Source: Mucilaginibacter tundrae (GTDB taxonomy: Bacteria > Bacteroidota > Bacteroidia > Sphingobacteriales > Sphingobacteriaceae). From it: a stretch of DNA of 64,000 bases. The stretch is from positions 124,001-188,000 of the forward strand of contig NZ_JACCBZ010000007.1 in assembly GCF_013408825.1 (NCBI RefSeq). The letters run 5' to 3'. The number at the start of each line of letters is the position of its first letter. Within the stretch, counting starts at the first letter, position 1. Below, piece by piece: positions 23,671 through 33,708 of the stretch. A model generated the notes under the pieces. It searched no databases, had not been told where the DNA came from, and saw nothing but the letters and a program-made list of their open reading frames with translations. Position numbers and translations under genes: made by a program.

Positions 23671-26079
23671 CTATTTTGCCTTTATCGTTAAAGCAGCGCT
23701 TTGTAAACCTTTTGATGTAGCTGTAAAATTAATATTGCCCGGCGTTTCTTTACTCTGTACAATTGCCAATGCCAAACCATGGAACGCCTTGCGATAATTC
23801 ACTTTAAAAGAATCATGACTTACCGGGTCACCGTTATCAACGCTGGCAATAAAAGCATTGCCGTTTAGTTTAAAATTAACTAAATTATCAGCATCAGGTA
23901 CTAAATTGCCGTCCTTATCTAATATTTTCACAGTGACAAATGATAGGTCTTTACCATCTGCTTTAATCACTTTTCTATCAGCGATCAGCTCAATTTTAGC
24001 AGGTGCGCCTGCCGTGTGGATCTCTTGTGTTAATACAACGTTACCATTTTTACGCGATATCGCTTTTAATGTACCCGGTACATACTTTACGCGCCACATT
24101 ACATGCAGATCATCGCCGGTTTTCTTCCTTATGCCAAGGGATTTACCGTTCAGGTATAATTCCACTTCATCGGCTTTGTTATAAAATGCCCAAACGTCAA
24201 TCGCTTTGCCCGGCTGCCAGTTCCAATGCGGGAAGATGTGCAGTACCGGTTTATTGGTCCACTCGCTTTGGTACATGTAGTAAATATCTTTCGGGAAACC
24301 GGCCAGGTCAACAATGCCAAAATACGAACTGCGCGATGGCCAGCTATACGGCGTAGGCTCACCCAAATAATCAAACCCTGTCCAGATAAAGAATCCGGAA
24401 AGGAAATCATATTTCTTCATCACTTTCCAGGTTGCTTCATGCGTTGAACCCCAAGGTGGTCTTACGTTATCGTAAGCTGATACAGTATGATCAGGGTTTC
24501 CTACAAACTTGCCGAAATTTGACGGCCATATTCTTATACTATCCGACGGCATATCATAATACCCACGGGTTTCTAGCCCCGAAGTAGTTTCTGTGGCGAT
24601 GAATTTTTTACCGGGATAACGGTCATGAAACTTCGCGTAATCAAACTCATGATAATTATAGCCTATCAGATCAATAGCACCGGATTTAATGATTTTGTTA
24701 GTAGTATCCGGGCGGTCATTAGCCGTAGTAATTGGCCTTGTAACATCTAAACTATGAACAATTGCTGCCAATTCAGGTGCAACGCGTAGCGCGCTGGTAT
24801 CGCCCTGCTGCGGGATCTCGTTGCCTATGCTCCATATAAGTACGCTCGGGTGGTTGCGGTCGCGTAATATCTGATCTTCCAGGTCACGCTTATGCCATTG
24901 CTTAAAATACAGGTGATAATCATATTTAACCTTACCCCACTCCCAGCAATCAAAGGCTTCGTCCATCACAATAAAACCCATTTTATCGCATAGGTCTAAT
25001 AACTCAGGAGCAGGCGGGTTGTGCGAGGTGCGGATAGCGTTACAACCCATCGCTTTTAATATTTGCAACTGGCGCTCTAAAGCGCGGGTATTTAATGCTG
25101 AACCCAGGCTACCCAGATCATGGTGATCACAAACGCCTAAAATTTTTATATGCTTACCATTTAATGAGAAGCCTTTATCTGCATCAAAATTAAAATAGCG
25201 GATGCCTAATGAAGTGGTATAAGTATCTAAAACCTTTCCATCAGATAAAACTTTACTTATAACTTTATACAGGTAAGGTCGCTCAACCGACCAAAGAATT
25301 GGGTTTGATACCTCAATATTTTGGTTTACGATTGATGCCGTATCATCAGTATTTTTTACTTCGGATGTAATACTTTTAACGGTTTTACCTGATTCGTCAA
25401 CTATGCTTGTTTCCAGATCAACTTTACCTTGAGTCGCTTTTAACAGACTTGTTTTGATATTGATTTGTGCTGAATGCTCACTCACCTGCGGAGTAGTTAC
25501 ATAAGTACCCCAATGGCTTACTGCAACCTTATTAGTTGTCACCAACCAAACATTCCTGTAAATACCAGATCCTGAATACCAGCGCGAATTTGGTTGTACC
25601 GAATTGTCAACCTTAACAACAATGGTATTTTTGCCGCCAAAATTTAAATAAGGAGTCAACTCATACCTGAATGAAATATAACCATTCGGCCTGAAACCTA
25701 ATTCGTGGCCATTTATCCAAACAGTGCTTTTTTGGTAAACGCCATCAAAGTCAATATAAATTTTTTTGCTTTCGGCTGATACGGGCTCAATAAATGTTTT
25801 GCGGTACCAGCCTATGCCGCCCGGTAATGCACCACCTTCTGGTGTGGCAGGGTTGTCTTTACTGAATTTGCCCTCAACGCCCCAATCATGCGGTAAATTA
25901 AGGTTACGCCATTTCGCGTCATTAAATGTGGTTAGCTCCGCGCCATTCACATCGCCCAAATGGAAATGCCAGTTACTATCAAAATCGGCTACTGTGCGGC
26001 CTTGCCCAAATGCAATTGTGGTAAACAATATAAATACAGCAAGCATTGCTGCCTTTTTAATAAACTGATTGAACGGCAT
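23671..26079 (-). CDS. Secreted GH2 beta-galactosidase
   Basis: 802 residues with a signal peptide (cleavage near AFGQG). Jelly-roll sugar-binding domain (~30-185), Ig-like domain (~187-295), TIM barrel (~300-585), then C-terminal Ig-like domains. The GH2 acid/base is Glu421 in WSIGNEIPQQ and the nucleophile Glu497 in IATETTSG; IRTSHNPP (349-356) is a family signature. It would hydrolyse beta-galactosides in the periplasm or at the surface. It has its own promoter region and no SusC/SusD genes beside it, so it is not in a classical polysaccharide locus. A second, unrelated galactosidase (GH35) lies at 31846. Confidence 0.92.
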   Translation of the reverse strand: MPFNQFIKKAAMLAVFILFTTIAFGQGRTVADFDSNWHFHLGDVNGAELTTFNDAKWRNLNLPHDWGVEGKFSKDNPATPEGGALPGGIGWYRKTFIEPVSAESKKIYIDFDGVYQKSTVWINGHELGFRPNGYISFRYELTPYLNFGGKNTIVVKVDNSVQPNSRWYSGSGIYRNVWLVTTNKVAVSHWGTYVTTPQVSEHSAQINIKTSLLKATQGKVDLETSIVDESGKTVKSITSEVKNTDDTASIVNQNIEVSNPILWSVERPYLYKVISKVLSDGKVLDTYTTSLGIRYFNFDADKGFSLNGKHIKILGVCDHHDLGSLGSALNTRALERQLQILKAMGCNAIRTSHNPPAPELLDLCDKMGFIVMDEAFDCWEWGKVKYDYHLYFKQWHKRDLEDQILRDRNHPSVLIWSIGNEIPQQGDTSALRVAPELAAIVHSLDVTRPITTANDRPDTTNKIIKSGAIDLIGYNYHEFDYAKFHDRYPGKKFIATETTSGLETRGYYDMPSDSIRIWPSNFGKFVGNPDHTVSAYDNVRPPWGSTHEATWKVMKKYDFLSGFFIWTGFDYLGEPTPYSWPSRSSYFGIVDLAGFPKDIYYMYQSEWTNKPVLHIFPHWNWQPGKAIDVWAFYNKADEVELYLNGKSLGIRKKTGDDLHVMWRVKYVPGTLKAISRKNGNVVLTQEIHTAGAPAKIELIADRKVIKADGKDLSFVTVKILDKDGNLVPDADNLVNFKLNGNAFIASVDNGDPVSHDSFKVNYRKAFHGLALAIVQSKETPGNINFTATSKGLQSAALTIKAK

Positions 26080-26149
26080 AATTGGTTTAATGGTATTAAT
26101 TGTACAACGGACAGTAAATGTAATAATATTATTATCAGCAACAAATCAA

Positions 26150-26184
26150 AATAAAAATGCCCGGTTACATGTTAACCGGGCATT
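26150..26184 (-). terminator. Terminator after the DoxX gene (minus strand)
   Basis: A 12-bp stem (26156-26167 with 26173-26184, GCCCGGTTA / TAACCGGGC core), a 5-base loop and, on the minus strand, a following T-rich tract. Confidence 0.8.
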
Positions 26185-26206
26185 AAATAATAATTTGTAA
26201 CAATTT

Positions 26207-26599
26207 TTATACTGTTGGCGAAGCAACAAATATGCTTGTGTAATACTTGCGATATGCGTAACCCAAAAACAGGTTAATTAATATCATCGGCGCTGCCATA
26301 GTTAGGCCAGCAGGTTCCAAAAACGCATGGAATAAAAAGATATTAAGTGTTATAGGGAAAATGACTAACAAAAACAATGCAGTGTATTTATTGATCAACA
26401 AAAATAGGCCGCTTAAAATTTCAACCACTTTTAATAGCGGGAAAAAATAACCTGCACCAAATAACCCACCTTCAAAGCCGGCTGCTGCTTTTGACATAGT
26501 TGGGGTTGCCATGTGTAAAAAATGTAGAAAAAACTCAAGGCCAAATACTAAATAAACAAGACCCAATAATGATCGGGTAATTAATACTGCAATTTTCAT
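26207..26599 (-). CDS. DoxX-family membrane protein
   Basis: 130 residues with four hydrophobic helices (about 5-22, 45-63, 70-90 and 97-118). LGLVYLVFGLEFFLHFL, the AGYFFPLLKVVEILSGLFLL segment and a short basic C-terminus match the DoxX/SURF4-like family. Functions are poorly defined; relatives take part in redox or thiol stress responses at the inner membrane. It is monocistronic with a strong terminator. The 191 bases upstream (26600-26790) are AT-rich and serve both this gene and the divergent phosphatase. Confidence 0.85.
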   Translation of the reverse strand: MKIAVLITRSLLGLVYLVFGLEFFLHFLHMATPTMSKAAAGFEGGLFGAGYFFPLLKVVEILSGLFLLINKYTALFLLVIFPITLNIFLFHAFLEPAGLTMAAPMILINLFLGYAYRKYYTSIFVASPTV

Positions 26600-26718
26600 G
26601 ATTTTGGTTTTAATGAATGTTTAAACATTTGAAATTAGTAATAAAATTGACATATTCAAATTATGCGTACTTTAATAAATCAAAAACATTCTCCATTCTT
26701 TATTAAGCCTAAATTAAA

Positions 26719-26726
26719 TAAGTTTG
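26719..26726 (+). promoter_or_regulatory. -7 box (TAAGTTTG) upstream of the e(P4) phosphatase
   Basis: TAAGTTTG matches TAnnTTTG exactly, 64 bases before the ATG at 26791. No TTTG is found at the -33 distance. Confidence 0.4.
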
Positions 26727-26790
26727 CAAAGGAATTCACCCTAAAAGTAAAGCCGGAATTATTGTAATAGCCCCCGGCTTATTGCTCATC

Positions 26791-27585
26791 ATGAAGAAAA
26801 TTTATAGCTGTTTGTTTGTAGGCATCCTCTTATTTGCCGCTTGTTCAAAAAAAGTAACCAATACCAGCCTTGTTAATAATGGCAAAGTTTGGGCATCCAT
26901 TTACCAGCAACAAGCTGCGGAATATAAAGCCTTGTGTTTCCAGGCTTACAACATAGCCAAGCTACGCTTGGATGCAGCAACACAACAATCATCTGTAAAA
27001 CCTTACGCGGTAATTACTGACATTGACGAAACGCTTTTGGATAACAGCCCGTATGATGCTAAAAAAGCCCTGAATAATTTAGGCTACGATAGCAAAAGCT
27101 GGAAAGTATGGACCGCCAAAGCCGTAGCTGATACCGTACCCGGTGCCCCTGCATTCTTCAAATACGCCGCATCAAAAAATGTAGAGGTATTTTATATCAC
27201 CAATCGCGATGAGGATGAGCGCACAGGTACGCTAAAAAACCTGCAACTATATGGTTTGCCTTACGCCGATGACGCCCACCTGATTATGCGTAAAACAGGA
27301 TCGAGCAAGGAGAGCCGCCGCCAGGATGTATTAAAAACGCACAACGTTATCCTGCTTTGTGGCGATAACCTGGCTGATTTTGATGCCTTGTATGATAACA
27401 AACCATCTGAAGAAAACAGAACAGCCTCAACCCAAAGATTAATGCAGGAATTTGGCAGCAGATATATTGTGTTACCGAACCCTGAGTATGGTGATTGGGA
27501 AAGCTCCCTCTTCAACTTTAATTATAAACTGACCGATGCGCAAAAAGATTCGATTATTAAAGCGCAGTTGAAGCTGGAGAAATAA
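26791..27585 (+). CDS. Lipoprotein e(P4)-type 5'-nucleotidase / acid phosphatase
   Basis: 264 residues from the ATG at 26791; an upstream TTG would put residues before the signal peptide. The lipoprotein signal ends in LLFAACSKK (Cys18). The HAD-fold active site DIDETLLD (Asp77, Asp79, Thr81), YITNRDEDE and LLCGDNLADF mark the class C acid phosphatase family. Relatives sit in the outer membrane and strip phosphate from nucleotides so that nucleosides can be taken up. It is followed by an unrelated phosphoesterase gene 100 bases downstream. Confidence 0.92.
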   Translation: MKKIYSCLFVGILLFAACSKKVTNTSLVNNGKVWASIYQQQAAEYKALCFQAYNIAKLRLDAATQQSSVKPYAVITDIDETLLDNSPYDAKKALNNLGYDSKSWKVWTAKAVADTVPGAPAFFKYAASKNVEVFYITNRDEDERTGTLKNLQLYGLPYADDAHLIMRKTGSSKESRRQDVLKTHNVILLCGDNLADFDALYDNKPSEENRTASTQRLMQEFGSRYIVLPNPEYGDWESSLFNFNYKLTDAQKDSIIKAQLKLEK

Positions 27586-27656
27586 GAAGCTTTACCTGAT
27601 TGATTAAGCCCATATTAAGTTTCTGTTAATACGCCAGTTGGCTGCCTTACAATACT

Positions 27657-27664
27657 TATTTTTG
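27657..27664 (+). promoter_or_regulatory. -7 box (TATTTTTG) upstream of the YVTN/phosphoesterase gene
   Basis: An exact TAnnTTTG match 21 bases before the ATG at 27686; GTTG at 27637-27640 is a possible -33 element with a short 16-base spacing. Confidence 0.45.
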
Positions 27665-27685
27665 ATTGTTTTAATTGATCTGCCC

Positions 27686-30121
27686 ATGAAACTCAAATCT
27701 CTCTTCAGTCTTTTTTTATTGCTTACAGTTCTAGCTGTAAACGCCCAGTTACCGGGAAAAATTGAACAAACCCAACAGGTTTTACTACCTAACGGCTGGA
27801 AGCTTAGTCCTGCTGGTCGCCATCTGCAATTAGGCGATCTGCCGCTAAATATGCAGCTGTCCACATCCGGCAAATTACTTGCCGTAACCAATAACGGGCA
27901 AAGCACACAATCCGTCCAACTCATCGACCCGGGAAATGAAAAATTATTGGATGAGAAAATATTAGGCAAATCATGGTACGGATTGGCTTTTAGTCACGAT
28001 GAGAGGACACTTTACGTATCAGGTGGTAATGACAACGTGATTTTGGCATTTAATATCAATAACAATAAAATAGGAGCAGCCGATACCATTAAGTTAGGCA
28101 AACCCTGGCCTAAAGACAAAATATGTACAAACGGTATCGCTGTAAATAAAAGCAATACCATTTTATATACGGTTACCAAGGAGGATAGCGCTTTATACGT
28201 AATCAACCCACAATCTCATCAAATCCTCTCAAAAATCAAATTAGCTGCTGAAGCCTATAGCTGCATATTATCACCTGATGAAAAAACGGTTTACATTTCT
28301 TTATGGGGAGGTGAGCAGATAGCGGTTTATCATACCGAAACAAAAGAGCTAAGCACCATTAATGCGGGTAGCCACCCTAACGAATTATTGCTCAATAAAA
28401 AAGGTACGTGGTTATTTGTTGCTAACGCGAATGATAATTCAGTTTCCGTTATCAATACATCAACCCAAAAAATAGTTGAAACCGTAGCCACGGCACTTTA
28501 CCCAACTCGTTTAACCGGATCAACAACCAACGGACTCGCCTTATCTGCCGATGAAAAAACCTTATACATTGCCAATGCCGATAATAATTGTTTGGCTGTA
28601 TTTGATGTTAGCAAGCCGGGCAATAGCAAAAGTATGGGCTTTATACCAGTAGGATGGTACCCCACCAACGTTAAGGTGTTGGGCAATAAAATATTGGTAG
28701 CTAATGGCAAAGGCTTTACCTCTATGGCCAACCCGCTCGGTCCACAGCCGGTGCGAAAAACAGATAATAGCGGCTATCAAACAGGGGCGATAAACTCAAG
28801 GGAGCAATATATTGGCGGATTATTTAAAGGCACGCTCTCTATTATTGATAAGCCAACTTCCCCCCAATTAATTACCTACACCAAACAGGTTTATGCTAAC
28901 ACGCCATTCAATATTCAGCGCGAAAAGGTGGCTTCCGGCGAAACCGGTAATCCGATACCACGTACCCGTAATGGTAAATCACCCATAAAATATGTTTTTT
29001 ATATTATTAAGGAGAACCGTACTTACGACCAGGTGTTGGGAGATATGACCAAAGGAAACGGTGATACATCGCTTTGTATCTTCGGGCAAAAGGTTACGCC
29101 TAATGAGCATGCCGTAGCCGATCAGTTTGCTTTGCTGGATAATTTTTATGTAGATGCCGAAGTTAGTGCCGATGGCCACGATTGGAGCACCGCGGCTTAC
29201 TCTACCGATTTTACCGAAAAAACATGGCCCACAAGTTATGGCGGCCGTGGAGGTAATTATGATTTTGAAGGTACACGCAAGGCATCCCGCCCGCGCGATG
29301 GATACATCTGGGATTACTGCCAACGGTCAGGTGTGAGTTATCGCACTTATGGCGAATTTGCTGCAAACGGAAAAGCTACTTTAAAATCACTGCAAGGCCA
29401 TCTTTGCCCACAGTCGCCTGGCTTTGATTTGAATATCAAGGATATCGATAGGGAAAAAATTTGGGAGCATGATTTTGATTCATTACTGAGTATAAATAAA
29501 GTACCTCAGTTTAATTCTATCCGGATGGGTAACGATCATACTAGTGGGCAGCGTAAGGGCGCTATATCACCAATAGCAGCCGTTGCTGATAATGACCAGA
29601 GTGTAGGCATGTTGATTGCCCATCTTTCAAAAAGCCCCATCTGGAAGGAATCAGTAGTTTTTGTTTTAGAAGATGATGCCCAAAACGGCCCCGATCATAT
29701 TGATGCACACCGTTCGCCGGTATTAATTGCTGGCCCTTATGTTAAGCACGATGCCGTTATCCATCACATGTACTCCACTTCCGGTGTATTACGCACTATT
29801 GAGCTGATATTAAACTTACCGCCAATGAGCCAATACGATGCCGCCGCATTGCCATTATATGATTGCTTTTCTAATACGGCGAATATGGCGTCCTACTTGG
29901 TAAAACCCGCGCAGGTTGACCTGGAGCAACGCAATGTTGCCGTAAATGAAAGCAGCAAGAAATCTGATAAATTTAATTTTGCCGAGGAGGATAAAGTTCC
30001 AGATCTGGAGTTGAACGAAGTAATATGGAAATCGGTAAAGGGTGAAAACGCGGTTTTACCTGCACCAAAGCGCAGCTCGTTCGTGATTTTGGAACAAAAA
30101 AAGAAACAGGATGATGATTGA
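27686..30121 (+). CDS. Fused YVTN beta-propeller and phosphoesterase, secreted
   Basis: 811 residues. After a signal peptide (cleavage near VNAQL), residues ~40-390 form a YncE-like propeller with recurring phrases such as ALSADEKTLYIANAD, LLNKKGTWLFVANAND and ILSPDEKTVYISLW. Residues ~425-740 form an alkaline-phosphatase-superfamily phosphoesterase (PF04185) with KENRTYDQVLGD, DGHDWS and EDDAQNGPDHIDAHR as metal-ligand regions. The fusion is known in Bacteroidota and is thought to act on a phosphate or phospholipid ester outside the cytoplasm; the substrate is unproven. I chose the ATG at 27686 because it directly precedes the signal peptide. Confidence 0.9.
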   Translation: MKLKSLFSLFLLLTVLAVNAQLPGKIEQTQQVLLPNGWKLSPAGRHLQLGDLPLNMQLSTSGKLLAVTNNGQSTQSVQLIDPGNEKLLDEKILGKSWYGLAFSHDERTLYVSGGNDNVILAFNINNNKIGAADTIKLGKPWPKDKICTNGIAVNKSNTILYTVTKEDSALYVINPQSHQILSKIKLAAEAYSCILSPDEKTVYISLWGGEQIAVYHTETKELSTINAGSHPNELLLNKKGTWLFVANANDNSVSVINTSTQKIVETVATALYPTRLTGSTTNGLALSADEKTLYIANADNNCLAVFDVSKPGNSKSMGFIPVGWYPTNVKVLGNKILVANGKGFTSMANPLGPQPVRKTDNSGYQTGAINSREQYIGGLFKGTLSIIDKPTSPQLITYTKQVYANTPFNIQREKVASGETGNPIPRTRNGKSPIKYVFYIIKENRTYDQVLGDMTKGNGDTSLCIFGQKVTPNEHAVADQFALLDNFYVDAEVSADGHDWSTAAYSTDFTEKTWPTSYGGRGGNYDFEGTRKASRPRDGYIWDYCQRSGVSYRTYGEFAANGKATLKSLQGHLCPQSPGFDLNIKDIDREKIWEHDFDSLLSINKVPQFNSIRMGNDHTSGQRKGAISPIAAVADNDQSVGMLIAHLSKSPIWKESVVFVLEDDAQNGPDHIDAHRSPVLIAGPYVKHDAVIHHMYSTSGVLRTIELILNLPPMSQYDAAALPLYDCFSNTANMASYLVKPAQVDLEQRNVAVNESSKKSDKFNFAEEDKVPDLELNEVIWKSVKGENAVLPAPKRSSFVILEQKKKQDDD

Positions 30122-30162
30122 TTTGTTAAAACTGATACCTTCGTTTAAACCATCCGAACACT

Positions 30163-31029
30163 ATGACAGTTTTAGAAAACGATCTGCTAAAAGTTACCAT
30201 TGATAACCAGGGGGCACAACTAACTTCTATCTATAATAAAACAACCGGTGTTGAACAATTATGGCAAGCCGACGCAAGCGTTTGGCCCTGGCATGCACCA
30301 AATTTGTTCCCTATTGTAGGGGGATTGATCAATAACCAATTACTTATTGACGATCAACCTCACCAAATGGGCCGCCATGGTTTTGCAAGGCAGTCAGAAT
30401 TTGTATTACTGAAGAGTGATGAAGTGCAGGCGGTATTTTCATTACCCGGTGCTGAAAAATTTAAGGATATATATCCCTATAAATTTGATTTCGAGGTGAT
30501 GTATATGTTGATAGATAATGCGCTGCGCGTTACCTATAAAGTCATCAACCTGGATAAAAAAACAATTTATTTTTCGGTTGGCGGCCATCCCGCATTCAAT
30601 GTGCCATTCCATAAAGATGAAAATTATGAAGATTACTATCTTGAGTTTGAAACGGAGGAAAAGCTAACCACTCACCTGCTATCATCCGAGGGTTATTTTA
30701 ACGGGACTACCGCAAACGTCCCCTTGGACGGAAAAAAATTGTGGTTGACCAAAGATCTATTTAAAAACGATGCGCTGGTGTTTAAAAATCTTCAATCCCG
30801 CGAGGTAACAATTAAAAGCAAAAATCATAGCGAAACCCTATCGGTAGAATACCCGCACTTTAACTACCTGGGTTTATGGGCCAAGCCGGGAGCGCCGTTT
30901 GTTTGCATTGAGCCATGGCTAGGTTGTGCCGATACCGAAGGCGCTCCAAAAAATATCAGTAAAAAAGAGAATATACAAAAGCTAAGCGTCGGTCACGTTT
31001 TTGAGGTGGCGTTTTTTATAAGCATATAA
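30163..31029 (+). CDS. Aldose 1-epimerase family protein (LacX-like)
   Basis: 288 residues with the galactose-mutarotase fold. Recognisable parts are ISNKGAQL-like DNQGAQLTSIYNK, GRHGFARQSEF (catalytic His), SVGGHPAFNVPF and the C-terminal CIEPWLGCADTEG (catalytic Glu). No signal peptide, so cytoplasmic. The family interconverts sugar anomers; this sub-branch is less well characterised than GalM. The methyltransferase gene starts five bases after its stop, suggesting co-transcription. Confidence 0.88.
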   Translation: MTVLENDLLKVTIDNQGAQLTSIYNKTTGVEQLWQADASVWPWHAPNLFPIVGGLINNQLLIDDQPHQMGRHGFARQSEFVLLKSDEVQAVFSLPGAEKFKDIYPYKFDFEVMYMLIDNALRVTYKVINLDKKTIYFSVGGHPAFNVPFHKDENYEDYYLEFETEEKLTTHLLSSEGYFNGTTANVPLDGKKLWLTKDLFKNDALVFKNLQSREVTIKSKNHSETLSVEYPHFNYLGLWAKPGAPFVCIEPWLGCADTEGAPKNISKKENIQKLSVGHVFEVAFFISI

Positions 31030-31034
31030 AATAC

Positions 31035-31796
31035 ATGGAAGCCGATCCAACCAAAAGATTCTCAGATCGTGTTGATAATTACGTTAAATATCGCCCGACT
31101 TACCCACCAGAGGTTTTAGATTACTTAAAAACAGAATGCAATTTAACTTCAAAATCCGTTATTGCAGATGTAGGCGCTGGGACAGGAATATTTACTAAAT
31201 TATTGCTTGATAAAGGTTACGAAGTTTTCGCCGTTGAGCCGAATGAGCAAATGCTTCAATCCGCCAAAGAGCAATTGTCTGGCTATAAAAATTTCAATGC
31301 TGTTAATACAGGTGCCGAATGTACGGAGCTTCCAAATGAAAGCATTGATCTGATCGTTTGCGCCCAATCTTTCCATTGGTTCAGCAACGATAATACCAGG
31401 GTTGAATTCAGCCATATATTGAAACCCCGAGGTAAAGCAGCCCTGATCTGGAATAACCGGGTTACCGATATTGACCAGTTTTCTATCGAATACGATGCCT
31501 TACTAAAGAATGATTCTGTCGATTATAACAAAGTGAACCATCAAAATATTAAAGACTTGGATTTTAAGGTGTTTTTTAAAGATGGCAAATACGAAGTTAA
31601 AAAATTCCCCAATGTGCAGGTTTTTGACGAGGATGGATTGATAGGCCGTGCTTTCTCATCATCGTACGTGCCACCACAGGGTAGTGATGAAGGCGAGGTT
31701 TTTTTAAAGTTACTTCGTGAGTTATTTGCCAAATACAATGAGAACGGCAAAATTAATTTCCATTACCAAACAGAAATCTATTTAGGGGAGGTTTAA
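31035..31796 (+). CDS. Class I SAM-dependent methyltransferase
   Basis: 253 residues. Motif I is VIADVGAGTGIFT (~39-51), followed by the acidic ribose site VEPNEQML and motif II/III QSFHWFS. The FHWF variant is typical of the small-molecule methyltransferase group (Methyltransf_11). The acceptor is unknown. It lies five bases after the epimerase gene, which may only reflect compact transcription. Confidence 0.88.
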   Translation: MEADPTKRFSDRVDNYVKYRPTYPPEVLDYLKTECNLTSKSVIADVGAGTGIFTKLLLDKGYEVFAVEPNEQMLQSAKEQLSGYKNFNAVNTGAECTELPNESIDLIVCAQSFHWFSNDNTRVEFSHILKPRGKAALIWNNRVTDIDQFSIEYDALLKNDSVDYNKVNHQNIKDLDFKVFFKDGKYEVKKFPNVQVFDEDGLIGRAFSSSYVPPQGSDEGEVFLKLLRELFAKYNENGKINFHYQTEIYLGEV

Positions 31797-31803
31797 AATA
31801 TGG

Positions 31804-31828
31804 GTCATGCTGAGGTATTCGAAGCATG
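31804..31828. repeat. Half-copy of the GTCATGCTGAG repeat
   Basis: GTCATGCTGAGG then TTCGAAGCATG matches one arm of the paired repeats at 61534 and 62000. TCATGCT and AGCATGA also form a short palindrome. It lies in a convergent gap and might act as a terminator for either gene. Confidence 0.5.
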
Positions 31829-31845
31829 ACAGCCCACTTGTTCCC

Positions 31846-33708
31846 CTATTCCTTCGCCATCTCATTCAAAACAGGATGATCTAGAGTTGAGATATGCTGA
31901 TGATTGCCTTTCAACTCATCAAATACAACAATCTCATTATGGCTTTTACGCAACCAGGCTGCGGGTACATAAATAGTTTGCTGCGGGCCAATATACCAGT
32001 ATTTACCTAAATTATGCCCGTTTAAAAACACAAAGCCCTTACCAAACCCGCGCATATCTAAATAGGTATCGCCAATATTTGTTAGGTCGAATGTGCCTTT
32101 ATATAAAGCCGGATTTTCAGGATTGATCACAGTTGTATGCCAGCCAGGAATCACCGTTGTATTTACCGGCATATATTTAAACCCGGAAACAGTTGTAAAC
32201 GGAAATTTAAACATGATCCAGCCGGTAAGCTCCTTATTGTTTAGGGTAACTTTCTCAGTAATTCCCTGGCGATTATCTGTTAAATAAGGTCCGTAGTTTA
32301 TGCGACCATTGTTTTCTACCAAAATGCCGATAACCAAATTCGATTTTGTTGTATCGATCTCGATAGAATCCTGTTTAAGCCTTCTGTCTAAAACGCCTAT
32401 CCGTTTCCCATTTATGTAAACTGTCGCGTAGTCACGCAGCTGATCTATTTTCAAAAGTCCTTTTGCGGCATCTCGTAAGGTAGTGGTATACAATACAAAA
32501 CCGTAGCCCTGGTTAAGGTCTTCAAAACAAAGTGGGTGTTGTTCTATTACCGGGCTGCCTAAATTGGCAAATAACGGTGCGCTTTCAGATAGCTTTATAT
32601 CATTAATACTAATAGTAGGCATTTTAGCGGGTACAGGTGGTAAATGCTCACCTGTCGCAAGGTGTTTTTCAATAACCGCGCGGAATTTGTAAAACTTAGC
32701 AGTCGGGTTGCCTGATTCATCAAGTGGAGCATCATAGTCATAGCTGGATGTTTGCGGCGAATATGGGTCGTGGGTGCTCATATTTGCACCATTCATAAAA
32801 CCACGGGTTGTGCCGCCATGAAACATATACATATTGATAGATAAGCCTGCTGATAAAACTTCATCGAGCTTCTTAGCGTCCTCATTGGCATTGCTGCCCG
32901 CATGCGGAGTCCCCCAGCTATCAAACCAACCCGGGTACCACTCCGATATATAGTACGGCCCTTTACCATCATGGTATTTATTGATAAGCGCTTTTACCTC
33001 GGCCGGTTTGTCCAACCCGTTTACACAAGGTAAATAGCCCGGCAGGTAACCTCTCGGCATTTGGCTTGGGCCATCACAGGTAAATAATACGCCATCCAAA
33101 CCGGCTTCGCGAAAGATCTTGCGATTGATATCCAGGTAAGTTTTATCGTCGCCATACGAACCATACTCATTTTCTATCTGCACCATTAAAATATTGCCAC
33201 CGTGAGTGACCAGCAAGGGAGCTAGTTGCTTGCCCAAATGTAAAATGTAGTCACGGTAAGCTTTTAAAAACGCGGGATCCTGACTGCGGACTTTCATCGT
33301 TTTGTTTTTCAGTAACCACCATGGGTAACCGCCAAACTCCCACTCCGCGCAAACATATGGGCTTGGGCGCAATACTACCCATAAGCCCTCTTCTTTCGCT
33401 ATGCGGATAAACTCGGCTATATCATTATTACCGCTGAAGTCGTATTTGCCGGGCTCGGGCTCCTGGGCATTCCAAAAAACGTAGGTGCCAATGGTGTTTA
33501 ACCCCATGGCTTTCGCCATTTTCATTCTGGCACGCCAGTATTCTCGGGGAATACGTGTACAATGCATCTCGCCGGATATAAGTTGCAATGGTTTGCCATC
33601 CAGCAAAAAAGTAGAATCGCCTAAAGCAAAAGTATGTCTTGCTTTTTGGGCAATGCAAAAGCCTGTTACTATAAATAACAAGAGTATGGTAAAGCCAATT
33701 CTTTTCAT
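31846..33708 (-). CDS. Secreted GH35 beta-galactosidase
   Basis: 620 residues with a signal peptide (cleavage near CIAQK). The TIM barrel spans ~30-350, with the family signature VQIENEYG (177-182; acid/base Glu181) and the nucleophile Glu256 in YISEWYPGWFDSWG. C-terminal jelly-roll domains follow (~400-600), ending FDELKGNHQHISTLDHPVL. It removes terminal beta-galactose from glycans outside the cytoplasm. Its start overlaps the stop of the DUF2784 gene by four bases (ATGA), so it is translationally coupled to a gene downstream of parC, an unusual setting for a glycosidase. Confidence 0.92.
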   Translation of the reverse strand: MKRIGFTILLLFIVTGFCIAQKARHTFALGDSTFLLDGKPLQLISGEMHCTRIPREYWRARMKMAKAMGLNTIGTYVFWNAQEPEPGKYDFSGNNDIAEFIRIAKEEGLWVVLRPSPYVCAEWEFGGYPWWLLKNKTMKVRSQDPAFLKAYRDYILHLGKQLAPLLVTHGGNILMVQIENEYGSYGDDKTYLDINRKIFREAGLDGVLFTCDGPSQMPRGYLPGYLPCVNGLDKPAEVKALINKYHDGKGPYYISEWYPGWFDSWGTPHAGSNANEDAKKLDEVLSAGLSINMYMFHGGTTRGFMNGANMSTHDPYSPQTSSYDYDAPLDESGNPTAKFYKFRAVIEKHLATGEHLPPVPAKMPTISINDIKLSESAPLFANLGSPVIEQHPLCFEDLNQGYGFVLYTTTLRDAAKGLLKIDQLRDYATVYINGKRIGVLDRRLKQDSIEIDTTKSNLVIGILVENNGRINYGPYLTDNRQGITEKVTLNNKELTGWIMFKFPFTTVSGFKYMPVNTTVIPGWHTTVINPENPALYKGTFDLTNIGDTYLDMRGFGKGFVFLNGHNLGKYWYIGPQQTIYVPAAWLRKSHNEIVVFDELKGNHQHISTLDHPVLNEMAKE

